This document shows positions 45,770 to 58,142 of a stretch of DNA of 64,000 nucleotides, piece by piece. The position numbers and the translations under genes were made by a program. Position 1 is the first letter of the stretch; every line of letters starts with the position of its first letter. Source of the stretch: Astropecten irregularis (taxonomy: Eukaryota; Echinodermata; Asteroidea; Paxillosida; Astropectinidae); contig OZ020244.1 of NCBI GenBank assembly GCA_963971285.1, forward strand, positions 27,342,001 through 27,406,000, read 5' to 3'. The notes under the pieces were generated by a model. That model searched no databases. It had not been told where the DNA came from and saw nothing but the letters and a program-made list of their open reading frames with translations.

Positions 45770-46240
45770 TAAAGAACTTGACCGGGATTGGTGATGGTTT
45801 TCAAAAGAAACAAATTACACTCAAAAGTTCAGTAAAGCATATATTTAACAAGCATTCTCTACTGCTTATTCCTAAAACGAATGAAACAAATTGATCAATC
45901 CTAAGAGGACTTATGTCTATTTTAATGAAGGCACTCATTTTGCAAGCTGTCTATGGAATTCTAGAGAAAACCAATAAGGTAAGGTACGCATATTAGTTGT
46001 GTACTTTTCTAAAATGACTCTTTATACCCTTTCAGATGTTAAGATTCAGTCAAGCATGATTCTATGGACAGCTTGCAAAATGAGTACCGCATTTAAAATA
46101 GATATCCTCTTAAAAATGAATAAATTGTTTCATTCTATTAATAAGCAGGAGAGAATGCTTGTTAAATATATGCTTTACTGAACTTTTGAGTGCCATTTCT
46201 TTCTTTTGATAAACATCACCAATTCCAGTCAAGTTGTTCT
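45770..46240. mobile_element. Large hairpin element with long terminal inverted repeats
   Basis: AACTTGACCGGGATTGGTGA, CTCAAAAGTTCAGTAAAGCA, TATATTTAACAAGCATTCTC on the left pair with GAGAATGCTTGTTAAATATA, TGCTTTACTGAACTTTTGAG, ATCACCAATTCCAGTCAAGT on the right. Inner arms ACTCATTTTGCAAGCTGTCT and GGACAGCTTGCAAAATGAGT also pair. Most of its length of about 470 bp is self-complementary. The only copy in the window. Confidence 0.82.
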
Positions 46241-46523
46241 TGACTCACCATGTACCTTGTATCCTTCATCAGGTTTTATGCTCATTATTATTATTAGAAA
46301 CGAGGAATATCCCTGATTTTGAGGGTAGGGAACGAGAAGTTACACACTATCTCCATGGGACTGGTTCGTTGTTCCAGTATAAGTAAGATGTAATAGTGAT
46401 ACTTGGGTTGTAACCTATATCCACTCTGTGCATGATCTGGTCAAAGGTGCAGTTCCCTGAGTGGAACTTGAAGCCAGTTTTCTGGAACTGCTAAGTACAC
46501 GAAAGATGCTTACAGTATGTTTA

Positions 46524-46652
46524 GAGTTAGGAGGGCCTGACATGTTTCGATCCTAGCAGGATCTTTTTCAAAGGCTGATCTTTCTCAAAGGCTCATTCAG
46601 CCTTTGAGAAAGATCCTGCTAGGATTGAAACGCATCAGGCCCTCCTAACTCC
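46524..46652. repeat. Inverted repeat of a Penelope-like tail
   Basis: The left arm AGTTAGGAGGGCCTGACATG, TTTCGATCCTAGCAGGATCT, TCTCAAAGGCT pairs with the right arm AGCCTTTGAGAAAGATCCTG, CTAGGATTGAAACGCATCAG, GCCCTCCTAACT. Single halves occur at 33475 and near 42545 (TTAGGAGGGCCTGGCGCG). The GATCC-TGCTA-GGATC stem followed by GAAACG is the pattern of hammerhead-derived tails, but the CTGATGA box is not kept. Confidence 0.65.
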
Positions 46653-47118
46653 AAGCATGTGATATATTTCAGGTCATTTGGGCTGATGAGCAGTGTGCAG
46701 CAGTTTATTACTTGTATTGAAAGGTGCTTATCATAAAAAAAAGTTTGGCTTATGATGAGTACAAATTTGCCATGATGTGTATTTCTTTTGACTCAAATAT
46801 CATTTTTGTGTTAAAATGAAAATGGCATGTGTACTTTGCATTGGTTACTCAGATTAAGGGCCTTGCTGTATGTGACAGGTTTGTGGATAGGCCGGAAGTG
46901 TACATGTATGTGCAGTGAAGGTATATGAGAATTATGCATTGTAGGACAGTTTGCTCTGAAATTGTGTACTTAAAATCCTATAGGACGACTATCCACAACA
47001 CGGTATATGTCAAAAGTGAGTAAGTGACATACACAGGATTTGTTTTACCAGACCATTATGTCTTTTATCATGTTTAGTAATTAATACCATTTGTGATATT
47101 TTCTCTTTTCATTTACAG

Positions 47119-47166
47119 ATTATTCATGCAGGATTCACTGGAGCCTACCAGAGTGTAACCCTGTGA
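47119..47166 (+). CDS. Candidate alternative last exon of ERC
   Basis: Behind the acceptor TCTCTTTTCATTTACAG, a phase 0 frame of 15 codons reads IIHAGFTGAYQSVTL-stop. The ERC exon at 23912-23992 ends in phase 0, so the join would be in frame. Vertebrate ERC also has two alternatives at this junction: the GIWA exon and a long exon that begins with II. The similarity stops after those two residues. No Rab-binding-like helix is encoded, so I do not claim homology. A strong acceptor arises often by chance in 17 kb, and transcript evidence is lacking. The C-terminal V-T-L fits the general class II PDZ ligand pattern. Confidence 0.2.
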   Translation: MIHAGFTGAYQSVTL

Positions 47167-48370
47167 ACCCTGGAGCTCTGACCCCTGACCCCACCCCATG
47201 ACCTCTGACCCCTTGACCAGCTACCCGCTATAAAATGAAGTGTTTCATTGGACGAACCTGAAAAAATGAGGAAAATGCGGAGAGAGTGAGAGACCGACGC
47301 CGGAATGTTCCAAGGTTTGATGAGGCAACGGTGACTACATTGTAAATAGGCAAGGGAGCTAGACTTCATGTTTGGTGACCCCAATGCGACCTTTATACCC
47401 ATATTACCTACAAACTGTGCCAACTTACGGGATAAATACAGATGTGACATGTATTGAATGATCTTTGGAAGACTAGAATCGGGTTTTTAATAGTATGCAT
47501 TTATACCTTCCCCTAAATCGTCGGTCGATTTTGAATCTCAGTTCTAGGCAAGACTCACTTCACATTATTTTGCATAATTTCCCAAGTTTTCATTTGGTTT
47601 TCCTTCTAATAAGCGACGGATTGAATTCACGGTCAAAATTGAAATGGTTGGTTTGTCTTACAATGTGGTTTGTCACAACAACAGCCAAATAACAATCACA
47701 AGTGATACACAACACATGGACACGTGTTATCAGTGCATTTTCTTAAAACAGCTGCCTCCAGAAATAATAGGATGTCACTTTCACAGATAGCTGTTGCTAT
47801 TACCACGATATTACCCGTTTCAGTAATATTACCACAGTAATGTTATCAATGGTAATAAAAGGACTGCCTATTGAATTCAAATTCATTCTGACATATTTGG
47901 ATGTTGATTCAAAATCAGAAGACAGCAGAAAATTTAAGAATTTGTAGAATTAACACCAAACTTCATGGCAAGTATTTTCATTTTCTGAAAAGAATTAAGG
48001 AGAAGAATAAGAAGAAAAAGGAGAAGACAAAGAAGAAGGCTTGTGATTGCTAGGGTGCATTTACCCACACTTTCTAGAAATGCTTCACCGCAAAAAAAAC
48101 CCCATAATTCCCAGCAATCCAGGAGGGAGGAGAATGTCAGTGTTCAATTGGCCATGAATCAGAGTCGGTTCATGGGTGAGTAGAACTCAAGTATGGGCTG
48201 CTGAAGTGTAATGATATTTGCATAGGCATGTATTACATGTATGAAATGATACTTGCTGTGTGAACGGAACCAAACCCCAAAACACACATCACACCGTGTT
48301 ATGTTACCAAGGAATCATGCGTGCCATTAACCCTTAGGTATGACTTGATGACTAGCTGGGTGCCCTGGTT

Positions 48371-48750
48371 TAAAGGTAATATCATACTTTGGTTTGTGTC
48401 AAATAAATGTAGATTCTTGGGTCAAATATATCAAGGAAGATATAGTAACAGTGATCTGTGAAAATTCAGTCCCATACGGTGCCCACTTTTTGAGAAAACA
48501 GTGAAAAACGCCTACAGTATTTTTAATGTCTTTTCACCGTTATTTTGTTATCTTTGAAAGATTAAAAGTGTTTTTGGTCATAGGTTTGATTCTTTTCTTG
48601 ATAAATACAGTATTCCAGGCGTACAATAGTATGTTTCTACCATCACCATTTTCATACCCTGTAAGTTATGGGTAAATCTGTGATGATTTCCATTTCGGTA
48701 TGCTACCAAACATATGCTACCAAACATTCCAAAGTATGATAGCACCTTTA
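48371..48750 (-). mobile_element. AAAGGTAC-family element, reverse orientation
   Basis: It begins AAAGGTAATATCATACTTTG, includes CGGTGCCCACTTTTTGAGAA, and ends CCAAAGTATGATAGCACCTT. The right end has a small duplication (GCTACCAAACATATGCTACC). Confidence 0.82.
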
Positions 48751-49360
48751 ATGGTGGGATTATTTACAGCGAGCATTTAGGTCCGCGTGGGTCAGTTCAT
48801 TGATCCTATATAATATAATGTTGAGATTTAATTGGCCAGAGAATGCCTTGCAGCTCCAGTGGGTATTTCTTTGTGGTAAAAAATTGTTGAAAACTTTGTA
48901 ACAGTATAAATAATGAGGGTTGTGTTTTTCCCCTGACATTGTATGTGGGGTGGCCGTGAGTCTGACTGCCGAAGGTAATTGAACCTAACTGAAGTGTTGA
49001 TCAGAGATTGTGCAACAGAAGTTTCAACTGTTTTTGTTTTCTTCCACATGATGGGACATATTGTGTGGTCTTATTAATATAAATCCTTCACGATATAGGC
49101 CCTATCCGCTAAAATTTATTCGTGGAGATAAGTCCTTGAAACTTTGAAGGCATTCCCATTGAGGGTGATAGCACAAAATTTCAATTTTTTTGTGTATCTC
49201 AAGATACAAAAAAAGAAGGAGTAGGCCTATCTGGGCTCATTTTGGACATCTCGTATCGTCTGAAATTTTATAGCATTACAAGTTCAAGCATTTGGTGACC
49301 TTTCGTTTTAGCGGAGGTCAAATATGGACACTTTTTCTGCACAGAGCTAAAGCTGTGATC

Positions 49361-49620
49361 TGAGGCCAATTTCATTGAGCTGCTTAAGCACCAAAATTTG
49401 CTTAATAAGCACAACAAACTTTGGTAAATAAAATCATTATGCTAGCCGAAAACTTTTTGTGAATGTTATGCTCAGCAAACAATGGCCAAATACAAGTCAA
49501 AAGCAGTATACATCACATGCAAATTTGGTTGGGTATAATCCTGTTTTGATAAAGGAAGACTTTTCATGCTTAAGCATTTTTTGGCGCTTACCGGTAAGCA
49601 GGTCTATGGAATTGGCCCTG
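49361..49620. mobile_element. MITE-like element of the GGGGCCAATTTC family (GCTTAAGCAC subtype)
   Basis: GAGGCCAATTTCATTGAGCT, GCTTAAGCACCAAAATTTGC, AACAATGGCCAAATACAAGT, and the end GGTCTATGGAATTGGCCCTG. The terminal repeats are intact. Confidence 0.8.
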
Positions 49621-52600
49621 GTAATGGTAAAAACAAAATCTTACACAAATACATTAAGTGCATAAAATGGTTAGAGAATATGTTATCCATTGCGGTGGTT
49701 GTGGGGCAGAAACATTGGCGTGATTTACGGGTGTTTCGCAGCCATCACCGCACCCAGTGATTTGTGGCCGTTTCCCACCAATTCTCAACCCGTTCATTGA
49801 TTTACACAATTTGCTCTCCTAAACTGGCACAATGCTCTACACATAACACATATTGCTCCCCGGTTATGTCACAACGGAGTGTACAACATATTGGAAGTGA
49901 AACCCATAAATACGGCCGGTTTGGACAAAATATCTCGCTCTCATAATTGCGTTTAATTTCCAATCGTATTTTGTTTTAGCATCTCAATTTTTTTTTTAAT
50001 GTATGAAATTTTGTACTCGGCAACAATAAATCATGGCATGCAAATTTGATCTCCTATATATGAAAACCATAAACAGTCACGGATCGTATACAGATTAGAT
50101 GCAGAAAAACTGAATTTTCTTACAAAAAACCCCAGCGGTAATTGTGGGGTTTTGTTACGCATTGCAGCACTTGCGACGACAGTCATCACCGAGCTGTATG
50201 TCATACCGACCTGCATACAGGGAGGTCAGGGTGCAAACCAAGGACGGGCTGGGGGGTTGGACCCCGCCGGGACGGCGCTTAAAGCTCGCTGCTAGTCACC
50301 GGCAAGGCGCACTCCAAACTTTTACTGTCGGTCCGGGATTTTTGGTCATATACCGTATAGTTACAACCCAGCATCCCTACGCATAAGTTGGGGACGTACG
50401 CACTGAGTACTAGGGATAGGTATATGGGGAGCCACATCCCATGTTGTGATGTTATGTGATGTACTGGACTGAAATTCTTCCTTCTGGCCGTACTCGGACG
50501 ATATACTGGCCGCTACATTTAGTGAACTCATTCGCAGTGCAGCAAGTTCGCCTCGCGCTGTAAGTTGTGGACTTAATCGCTGAGACATTCTGCTTGCAGC
50601 CTCTTGTCAGCATTTTGGGAATTAACCATCTTTAAGGTCAGTAGCAAGTTTCTTGACAGTGGAATGTCATAATCATAGTCTTAAAATTTTCCCGATGACA
50701 AATTTGTTTGATATCGAAAACTGATAACTTTGTTCAGTACTCGCGTCTAGTATAAACGATTGGTTCATACACAATGTAGTATCATATATAATCTGATTGT
50801 ATAGGGCATTTTTGACACTTCTGATTCCAAAACAATACCCTCAAACTTGGTTTCAAAGCATTGTCATGTTAATGGGACTGAAGTGTTACTTAATAATTGT
50901 TTTGAATTATTACGATCATGTTAGTATACGATTCACAATTGTGATAATTTTGTTTGTTTGTACATAATCTGGAGTGGTTTCTGTACATATGTACATAATT
51001 TTATCTTGATGTGAGTAGGATTGGTTTTTGTTTTTGTTTTCTTGCCAGTTATTGTGTGTAACATATAGCTGAGTTTTTATTTATGATAAAGTTGTTGTTT
51101 TTAAAAATCAAAATGGAGTATTTCCATAGACCCATGCATTGACGCCATAAAGGCCTTCGTGAATTCCCACAACCTCCTTCAAAGGCGTCCAACAATATTT
51201 GCGTAACTATTGCCCACAGTACTTATATGCGACTCCAAAACTTAATTTTCTTCCAGCCAAAATGTTTGTTTTTTTCGTTACTTTTTTTAACTGATAATTT
51301 TACGGATAGTTGAGTTCTTGTTTGATGACAAAGTCTTAAACTGACGGAAACGAGAGTTGTTTGACATGGTGTAAAACGAATCTTATTTTGGGGATTAATA
51401 TTATTTTAAATCTTCCATGATTTTATATTATCAGTACATTTTACCAGTACTTATATGTTACGATTTATTTATTGTTTGTGTGATATTTCACTACACTGCA
51501 TTAATTTCTTTTAGACTATTCTATGTTATTGCTAATGGCCCATGGGATATTGTACCGTAGAAATTGACTTCATGTTCCGAGCATACGAATACGAGTACAT
51601 ATGCCTACATACCGTGCGTATAGGTTTTTGATTCCTGCGTGAAAGTTTGTTTTGGGCCTGGGAAATCTTTCGTTTGATATTTAAATGAATTCCCAATGGC
51701 GTAATGATGCATTCGTGTGCCATTAATTTGGAATGAGAATTAAAATCACTGAACACACGTACACGTAAGGCTCAGTTACCAGAACGGGAAAGTCTGGTCT
51801 ATGTTACTCTGATTCAAGTACATGTATGCCATCATCGTGGGCCTGGCCTTCCGTACCAGCCCCAGGTCAAGAGCTTCTGTTCTTGTCCTTACATGCTTTA
51901 CGTTTCAATTTGTACTGATGGACGCGAAGACAGACACGAAACACAACCACGCGGTCACTGTATTATAGGGAAACTGGTTCGTGTGTGGCAAATTCAATTT
52001 AACACAACCCTTCCATCCCCAGAAACGAAAAAAAATTACCACAGATTTTATGTGAAAATAATTGGGTTATGTAATGATTCCAGTTTTTCATATTTGGCGT
52101 GTAATCTTAGAATATTTAGGCGTCTTTGTCATTTTTCTCTCGAGTTTTGTATCGCATTAGGCCCTACAGAATGACATTTTGGGGGCACGATAGAGGGTTG
52201 GGTCCCTCGGCATGGGGATATATGGCATGTTTAGACCACTTGTTACACTTCCAAATTAATTTATAGCGCCACATGATTCATGCGGTGTTAAATAGTTTGA
52301 CTCTGTATACAACGTGTCTCGAGGTTGGGTTGGTTATATACTCATACGTGACAGCATGGTGCGGTTGAGCAATGAGCATGTAACTCCTGGTTGCAGGAAG
52401 AGAAGGTTTTCTTGTAGACCTTTCCAACTGTAGGGCTGTAAATTTAGTGAAATGGTTCAGGTGCAGTCTAATAGTGACTCTACCGTATCTAAGTCGATGG
52501 AGTTTAAGTGACTGTATCGCGATTATTTGCTGATAAGTTGGTTTGTGCGCTTTGGTAGAGTAGGTTTATGACCATGTGTTGTCATGACCTACTTATGCAG

Positions 52601-52939
52601 GCCTACTGGGGTAGACTCTCATGCCACTTCTTATATCAGCGCAGTCGGAACCTATACCTATGTTAAACCGCGGTTGACGTACTTAACCGTCAAAATTGAA
52701 TTAATTTTTTTTTGCTCCAATGATGGTTCCATCTCGAGAACTATTATACCTGATTATTTTCCATTTTGTATTCAAATTCTTTTTTATACCCTTACTATTA
52801 GGTCACACTACGAATGCTTACTTATTAGCATGTTTATGTTTTGAGTGTATGCCTTATAATTATTACGGTATATAGTGACGTGGTATCAAATTCACCTATG
52901 AAGAATAATAAATTGTTTTACTTTTCCCAACATAGGCCT

Positions 52940-53168
52940 ACTGAGGTCTTTACGAAACTAGGCTTGGGCTAGGCTTGGGACTTATTTCGCTCCTGCTGCC
53001 GTGCATTTGAGGCCCACAAAACGAAACGAAGAGATTGGGCCACATGACGAAGCCGAAGAAAGGCTCCAGCTTCGCCATGTATCTCAAGTCCTTCTTTTCA
53101 TTTAGGACACAAAATGGCGGTGTAGCAAAATAAATCCAAAGCCTAGCCTCAAATCTCATTTCGTAAAG
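52940..53168. mobile_element. Inverted-repeat element with TTTACGAAA termini, copy 1
   Basis: The left end CTTTACGAAACTAGGCTTGG pairs with the right end CCTAGCCTCAAATCTCATTT, CGTAAAGG. The interior GATTGGGCCACATGACGAAG, GAAGAAAGGCTCCAGCTTCG recurs at 58143-58356. Confidence 0.75.
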
Positions 53169-54120
53169 GCTCTAAAGTGGTATTTCACGCATAATGTCTT
53201 ATCGATAATCAAAATCAGACTTGATTATAACGCCCTGCGCTGCCTGGGAAAATGACCGTCAGTTTTTTGGTCGTTTCTCACCGAAGCTGCATGCATATGC
53301 ATGGCAGTCGAAAGCACAGTAATCTTTGTGTGCAGTACAGTATAAGCTGAATAAGGAAAGAAAATACCTCAATGAATTATAACCACACCAATGCTACTCG
53401 CACACCATGTTAGGAACGATATGAACTTGAACCTGTGTCTACTAAACCATTAGCGAAACTCACACGGGTGGAATGCGATATACGGGCTGGGGATTTATAC
53501 TGGGCTTGGTGTCGGTTCATAATCGTAAATTCAGAAAAAGTTGACTGCTGATCCGTGCTATTCCTTCCTCTGTGAACAGTGAAGTTCCTTTGAAATCAGA
53601 GAGTCTTGTGAAACGAAGGATCCCAATGGAGAAATCAGCACGACCTCAGCTGTGTATATACCACATTGCATGCACGCCGCTGATTGGTCGATACGCGCGC
53701 TTTCACGGTTCACTCGTAATGAGCGCCATTTTAATTCATGAACTTTGAAATGGTGGCCACTCCTTATTTTGGAACACCATTTAAGACACCGTGAATCTAA
53801 ATAAACACGCGTTTTGGGAAATATAATTTACTAGAGAGTATCCCCTCTAATGCCAGCTCGTTCGGGGGGCAATGAAAATAAAGTATAGCTGGTTGGTACT
53901 GTAGTAAGGCTTTCTGAAAAGCAGATTTACTGTCCCCGTAATCTAGGTCTTCTCAACGTGTAAATCAGTGTTATCACAATAATAACTGACGACATTATTG
54001 TAGTTCGGGTTACTACGAAGGGGTTAATTTATATTGTTGTCACCGGATGTTAAAGCTATGATATTCGTGTGTGAGCGATATATGGTAATTGTGTATTGAG
54101 TGTGATGTGTTGAACGACGA

Positions 54121-54260
54121 AACGTGGGCTAGGGTTCGAATCCCCACCCATTATGCCTGTGATTTTTTTTTACTTCTCACCTTGGCAACTCAAAGGTATA
54201 TAGTATCCAGTTTTGTGATACTCGTCGGGAAGGGCATACATTTCATATAATGAGTGATTT
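54121..54260 (+). repeat. Possible fragment of a tRNA-derived SINE
   Basis: A B-box-like AGGGTTCGAATCCCCACCC is followed by TGTGATTTTTTTTTAC and GATACTCGTCGGGAAGGGCA, similar in layout to the SINE at 40072 (TATGTGATTTTTTTCAC, then TCGGTGAAGGGCAAG). No A box is visible. Confidence 0.4.
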
Positions 54261-55815
54261 GTGCACCTCGTTTTGTTTGCTTCGTCCTGAGTTATAAACA
54301 GCGCCCTCTACTCCTTCATTTCTACTCATAGATATTATTCGTAATACGAGTGTAACCATAATTTTTTTTTTCGTGGTTTTGAGCTGTAGAATTCAAGTGT
54401 TTTTAAGCGCGAAGGTATAAAATAATGAATGGCCTCATTTCACAATGGGGTGTATTTTATTGCTTATAGTATTTGGATTAAGTAATATTAAGAATTAAAT
54501 AATTGTATGTTAAAAAGTATATTTCAAAGAATTTTTATGAACAACCCAACGTCTTGAGTAGAAATCAGACAATCTCTCAAATTTGCGCGGGAAAATTTGT
54601 TCAAGAAATAAGAAAATTATAGCACAAAAAAATATATATGCATACGACGTTCGCACGGCGATTGGCTAGCGTCGATAGGTCCTGTACAGTTTCTGAGAAC
54701 TATTTCTGTTGTGTTTTGGAGATTTTTAATTTGAGTTTTGACGGCTATTATAAAGATATCCACATGTTATCCTGTAAAATAGAGTTAAGTGGTATATGAC
54801 ATTTTTTGGCGGTATGCATGCATGACTGTGAATAATAATGATGATAATTAATTGCAATGGTTGGAAACTGTACTATTTGTGTGCTATACCCGACTTGTTC
54901 ATATTATAATAATATTACATAATGATTGTTAATATTATACAGTACTTTGGTATAATCTATATAATACCGACCTTATTTATTCTGTCAATTTAATCCTGTA
55001 GATTAATTAACCTTCTGAGATGTTTTGTTTTTATCCACCGGTACTTAATTGGCCCGACAATACAACGGGGCATTTTGAATGTTGTATAATTATGCTTAAT
55101 CATAATTAAGGCTGGGGAAACACAGGTATATACTTAAATGTGCGCATGTGCATGCGAACACGCAACATGAATATTCCATTAGATACGTCATAGTATGGCC
55201 AACCAATCCCATTCCCGACTTTTCCTCAAGAAATGCGTTGATTGGTAAGACCGAAGGCGTTTTGTGACGACGTAGTACCCACATGTCCCTACGTCACGCT
55301 TTTATGAGGTTAAACTTGTAACCTTAAAAACAAGTCCGTCGTTCGTTTTCTTGTTTGACATTGATTAATATTGTGGGTTATTTTTTCTATCCTTTGATGC
55401 AATGAAGAGTGTATTCCCCAGTAGAAGCTGTTTTATCATGTGCCTATTCTGTAATTATTATTTCAACATCAGCTGAAATAACACTGTGCTGGATGGATGT
55501 AATAAAGTGAAAACGAATCTTCGAGCATCTTATCATAAAAAATGAACATCTTTGCTTCGGTCTTGTCATTTAAGTAACAATGTTAGAGGGTTTCTTTCTT
55601 AAATTCCCTGAACTATTTTGCTTTTAATTTTTAATTTTGCTATTTTGTCTAAATATTCACAGACAGCTAGTTTGATGTAGAAAGGGTCAAACGTCTTTTA
55701 TGGCAAGTCCATGTAAATTCTATGCTTACACTTTGGATTTTGAATATACAATGTAGTGGTTGGTAGCCGTGTCAGTCAGATTAGAAAATTACAATCCTTA
55801 AAAAAATGGCTAACT

Positions 55816-55910
55816 AGAGTAAAGTTCTTAAAACTAGAGCAGCTACGAGAGTAAAGTTCTTAAAACTAGAGCAGCTACGAGAGTAAAGTTCTTAAAACTA
55901 GAGCAGCTAC
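55816..55910 (+). repeat. 32-bp tandem repeat, three copies
   Basis: Units AGAGTAAAGTTCTTAAAACT plus AGAGCAGCTACG start at 55816, 55848 and 55880 and are essentially identical. The array ends directly before the hammerhead-like motif at 55916. Confidence 0.92.
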
Positions 55911-55915
55911 TGCTC

Positions 55916-55953
55916 GCATCTGATGAAGTAGTAGTTGCTACGAAAAATTATGC
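55916..55953 (+). ncRNA. Hammerhead-like motif, degenerate, after the 32-bp repeat
   Basis: GCAT, CTGATGA (55920-55926), one extra A, GTAG, TAGTTG loop, CTAC, GAAA (55942-55945), AATT, ATGC. GCAT/ATGC could form stem I and GTAG/CTAC stem II, in the same layout as 22944-22989. Stem I is only four pairs and the dimer stem III (AAAT) is not self-complementary, so activity is unlikely. Confidence 0.3.
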
Positions 55954-56892
55954 ACAGTTTTAGTTAGTCATTCAAGTGCTGCTTGTATTTTTCTCTTTAA
56001 TGCATGATTTTGTGAAGGATGTGATGTTGATCATTAGGTCTGACGTGATTCAGTTTCAGAGAAACGGAACATGGTTGTGTCTTATTTGACGTTGGCGGGA
56101 AATCGAAATTCGTCCATGAATTTTAGCGATTTTTTTCTGGTCACATTCAACTATACAAACTATCGGTACTTCACTTCGTTCATATGTAATTTGGAATACG
56201 TACATTTTGTCCAGAAAGTAAGGAAATGTGTCGTGTTTTCCAGACACAGGCTTGCTGTCAATTAATTTTCCCTTGTCATTGTACAATCTCGATGGTTACC
56301 ATTTGTTTTAGAACATCTTCCCTATATAAAACACTTAACTGGCTGGCTGAACCGGTTGGCGTTTAAACTGATTTAATGATGTAAAAAACCCTACCAAGTT
56401 ATAAATGGCTTTTTTTACGTGTTGGGCTTCACAGTGGAGATTTTATAGTGCGTGGGCCAGAAGATGCTAATCCCTATGTCCGTGTTTCCCGAGCTTGGTA
56501 GAGCGCACCAAACCAGTCCTTTCGTCTACAGCTGCGATAAAAAACTCCAAGCCACTTTTTCCTGGTATGCCCTTAGCGAGCTGTTGTGGGTATTGATTGA
56601 TGGTGTTGTACTTGGGACGTGACTTTGCCCTTGTTTTTTCCCTCTGGTATATTACCAGTGTCGCTTTGTACACGTTGTACACCTGTTGCGTACATGTAGG
56701 CCGACACTTCAAATCAACAGTGCACACGAGAAGGCTTCTAGAAGTATAATACGTGATGTGTTAATGCACTGCCAGTATAGGCCTATAGCCGATCAGCTCA
56801 CATTATAGACTTATGTAGACATCCTGTATCTTTTACAAGTCGCGGTGATATGTAATGCATGTACATTGAAAATGACGGTTTTTCTATATAAA

Positions 56893-57052
56893 GTCATTTA
56901 AAGATTATCAAAGAAAAATTTGCTGTAGCGGGATTCGAACCACCACCCTCCTGAATACCGTACCGACGCTCTTACCAACTGAGCTATCCAGCCCTGTGTT
57001 GGTGGTGTCCCTAGTCAATAGTCTTTGTTCGTTTGGCAGTCAGAAGCCATGA
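56893..57052 (-). mobile_element. tRNA-derived SINE, minus strand, full length
   Basis: Read on the - strand: head GCTTCTGACTGCCAAACGAA, CAAAGACTATTGACTAGGGA, CACCACCAACACAGGGCTGG, A box TAGCTCAGTTGG, and B box GGTTCGAATCC. The tail is short (AAATTTTTCTTTGATAATC). Confidence 0.83.
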
Positions 57053-58142
57053 AACCACTTACATCATATACCGTTATATCTCAAATTTCATTAAGATACG
57101 CACAGCATTAAAGGCAATATTGCAACCTGAGAAACAGGAGCGTTTCAATATCAAAATTGAAAAGATAGTATCGTGTAATTCAACTCGGTAAAGATATTCA
57201 TTTTTTGATATTAAAATCACTGTTTCGACGTTTGGGGGCTATTTAGGCCTTCGCATTATTATAATATCGCCATTCGCTATAGCTTGTAATCGTCTCAATG
57301 CGGCGGTAAATTCAACCCACATATTACCTCACAATACAAAGAATTCTACTTCCCACTATGTTATGAGAAGTCCTTTTTAAATGTACTATTTTGTTTTAGC
57401 CATACTCCACAGTCATAATCGACGCGCTCGTCATTCAAATCTGAACTTCGTGGTGACCGAGTCTAACTTCTCATTCCAAAACGTCCTCTCTTTTTAAGTA
57501 TTTTACGACTTTCCGCCAGTTGTAGTTCAGGAACAAGTACTGCAAAGTCAAGTTGAAATATGTGGAACGCACTTATAGGCCTAGGCTATACCTAAATTAG
57601 TAACGACACAACGTTGTTGCACTTGTTAACCCTTGACCCAAACTGAGCCGGTTCCACAGCCAGTATAGCAGGCCCCGTCTTTTTTGGTGCTAGGAAAACT
57701 GGGTTGTAAACTTCAGCTTCTTGTATACCAAGCGTGTTTAGTTCAGATAGGCACCAGGCTGACTGGCTCGGGCACGCCTGCCCGTCTACATTTTCTCTTA
57801 AGCCTCGTGTCAACCTGGCCTGATTGACCGATTGTGACAATTATTCTCTACAAGTTAATTCGGGATTTGATACATTGGGTGTGTTTATTTTTAGCATCTG
57901 GACAAAAGACGGGGATTGGAATTCGGAATTCCTTGGTATAATTGATGAACTCAACTTACAATGTTTCGGACAAAATAGGAATGTGAAGTGATTGTCTGGT
58001 ATCTTGGGAACCGACGTCATCAGACTCACAGGATGTGATTGGCTGTGAGTGTCCAATGACTGGTCACATGACGTGTAGTGCTACTGCGCAGGTCAGAATC
58101 TTGGTCAATCTGTCAAGTCACAAAATCAACTAGAGGTCTTTC

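Larger units (their letters stand above)
33201..47118. other. Gene-poor stretch between the ERC terminus and the candidate alternative exon
   Basis: No convincing exon is seen. It carries five SINE copies, the 33-bp satellite, an AT-rich higher-order repeat and several hairpin elements, listed separately. In 34300-35382, 35460-36260, 38101-39751, 41901-43042, 43369-44612 and 46653-47118 I see nothing recognisable, apart from a 17-base C-run at 33393-33409. If the exon at 47119 is real, all of this is intron for that transcript. Confidence 0.5.

Noticed and set aside
23993-47118. Long-isoform ERC exon with the Rab11-FIP-like Rab-binding helix
   Set aside because: I looked for a frame resembling the vertebrate IIQPLLELDQ... 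continuation and found none. It may lie beyond the window or be absent.
50144-50386. 80-codon frame in a GC-rich patch, possible first exon of a downstream gene
   Set aside because: No domain, no start context and no continuing exon seen. GC-richness alone is insufficient.
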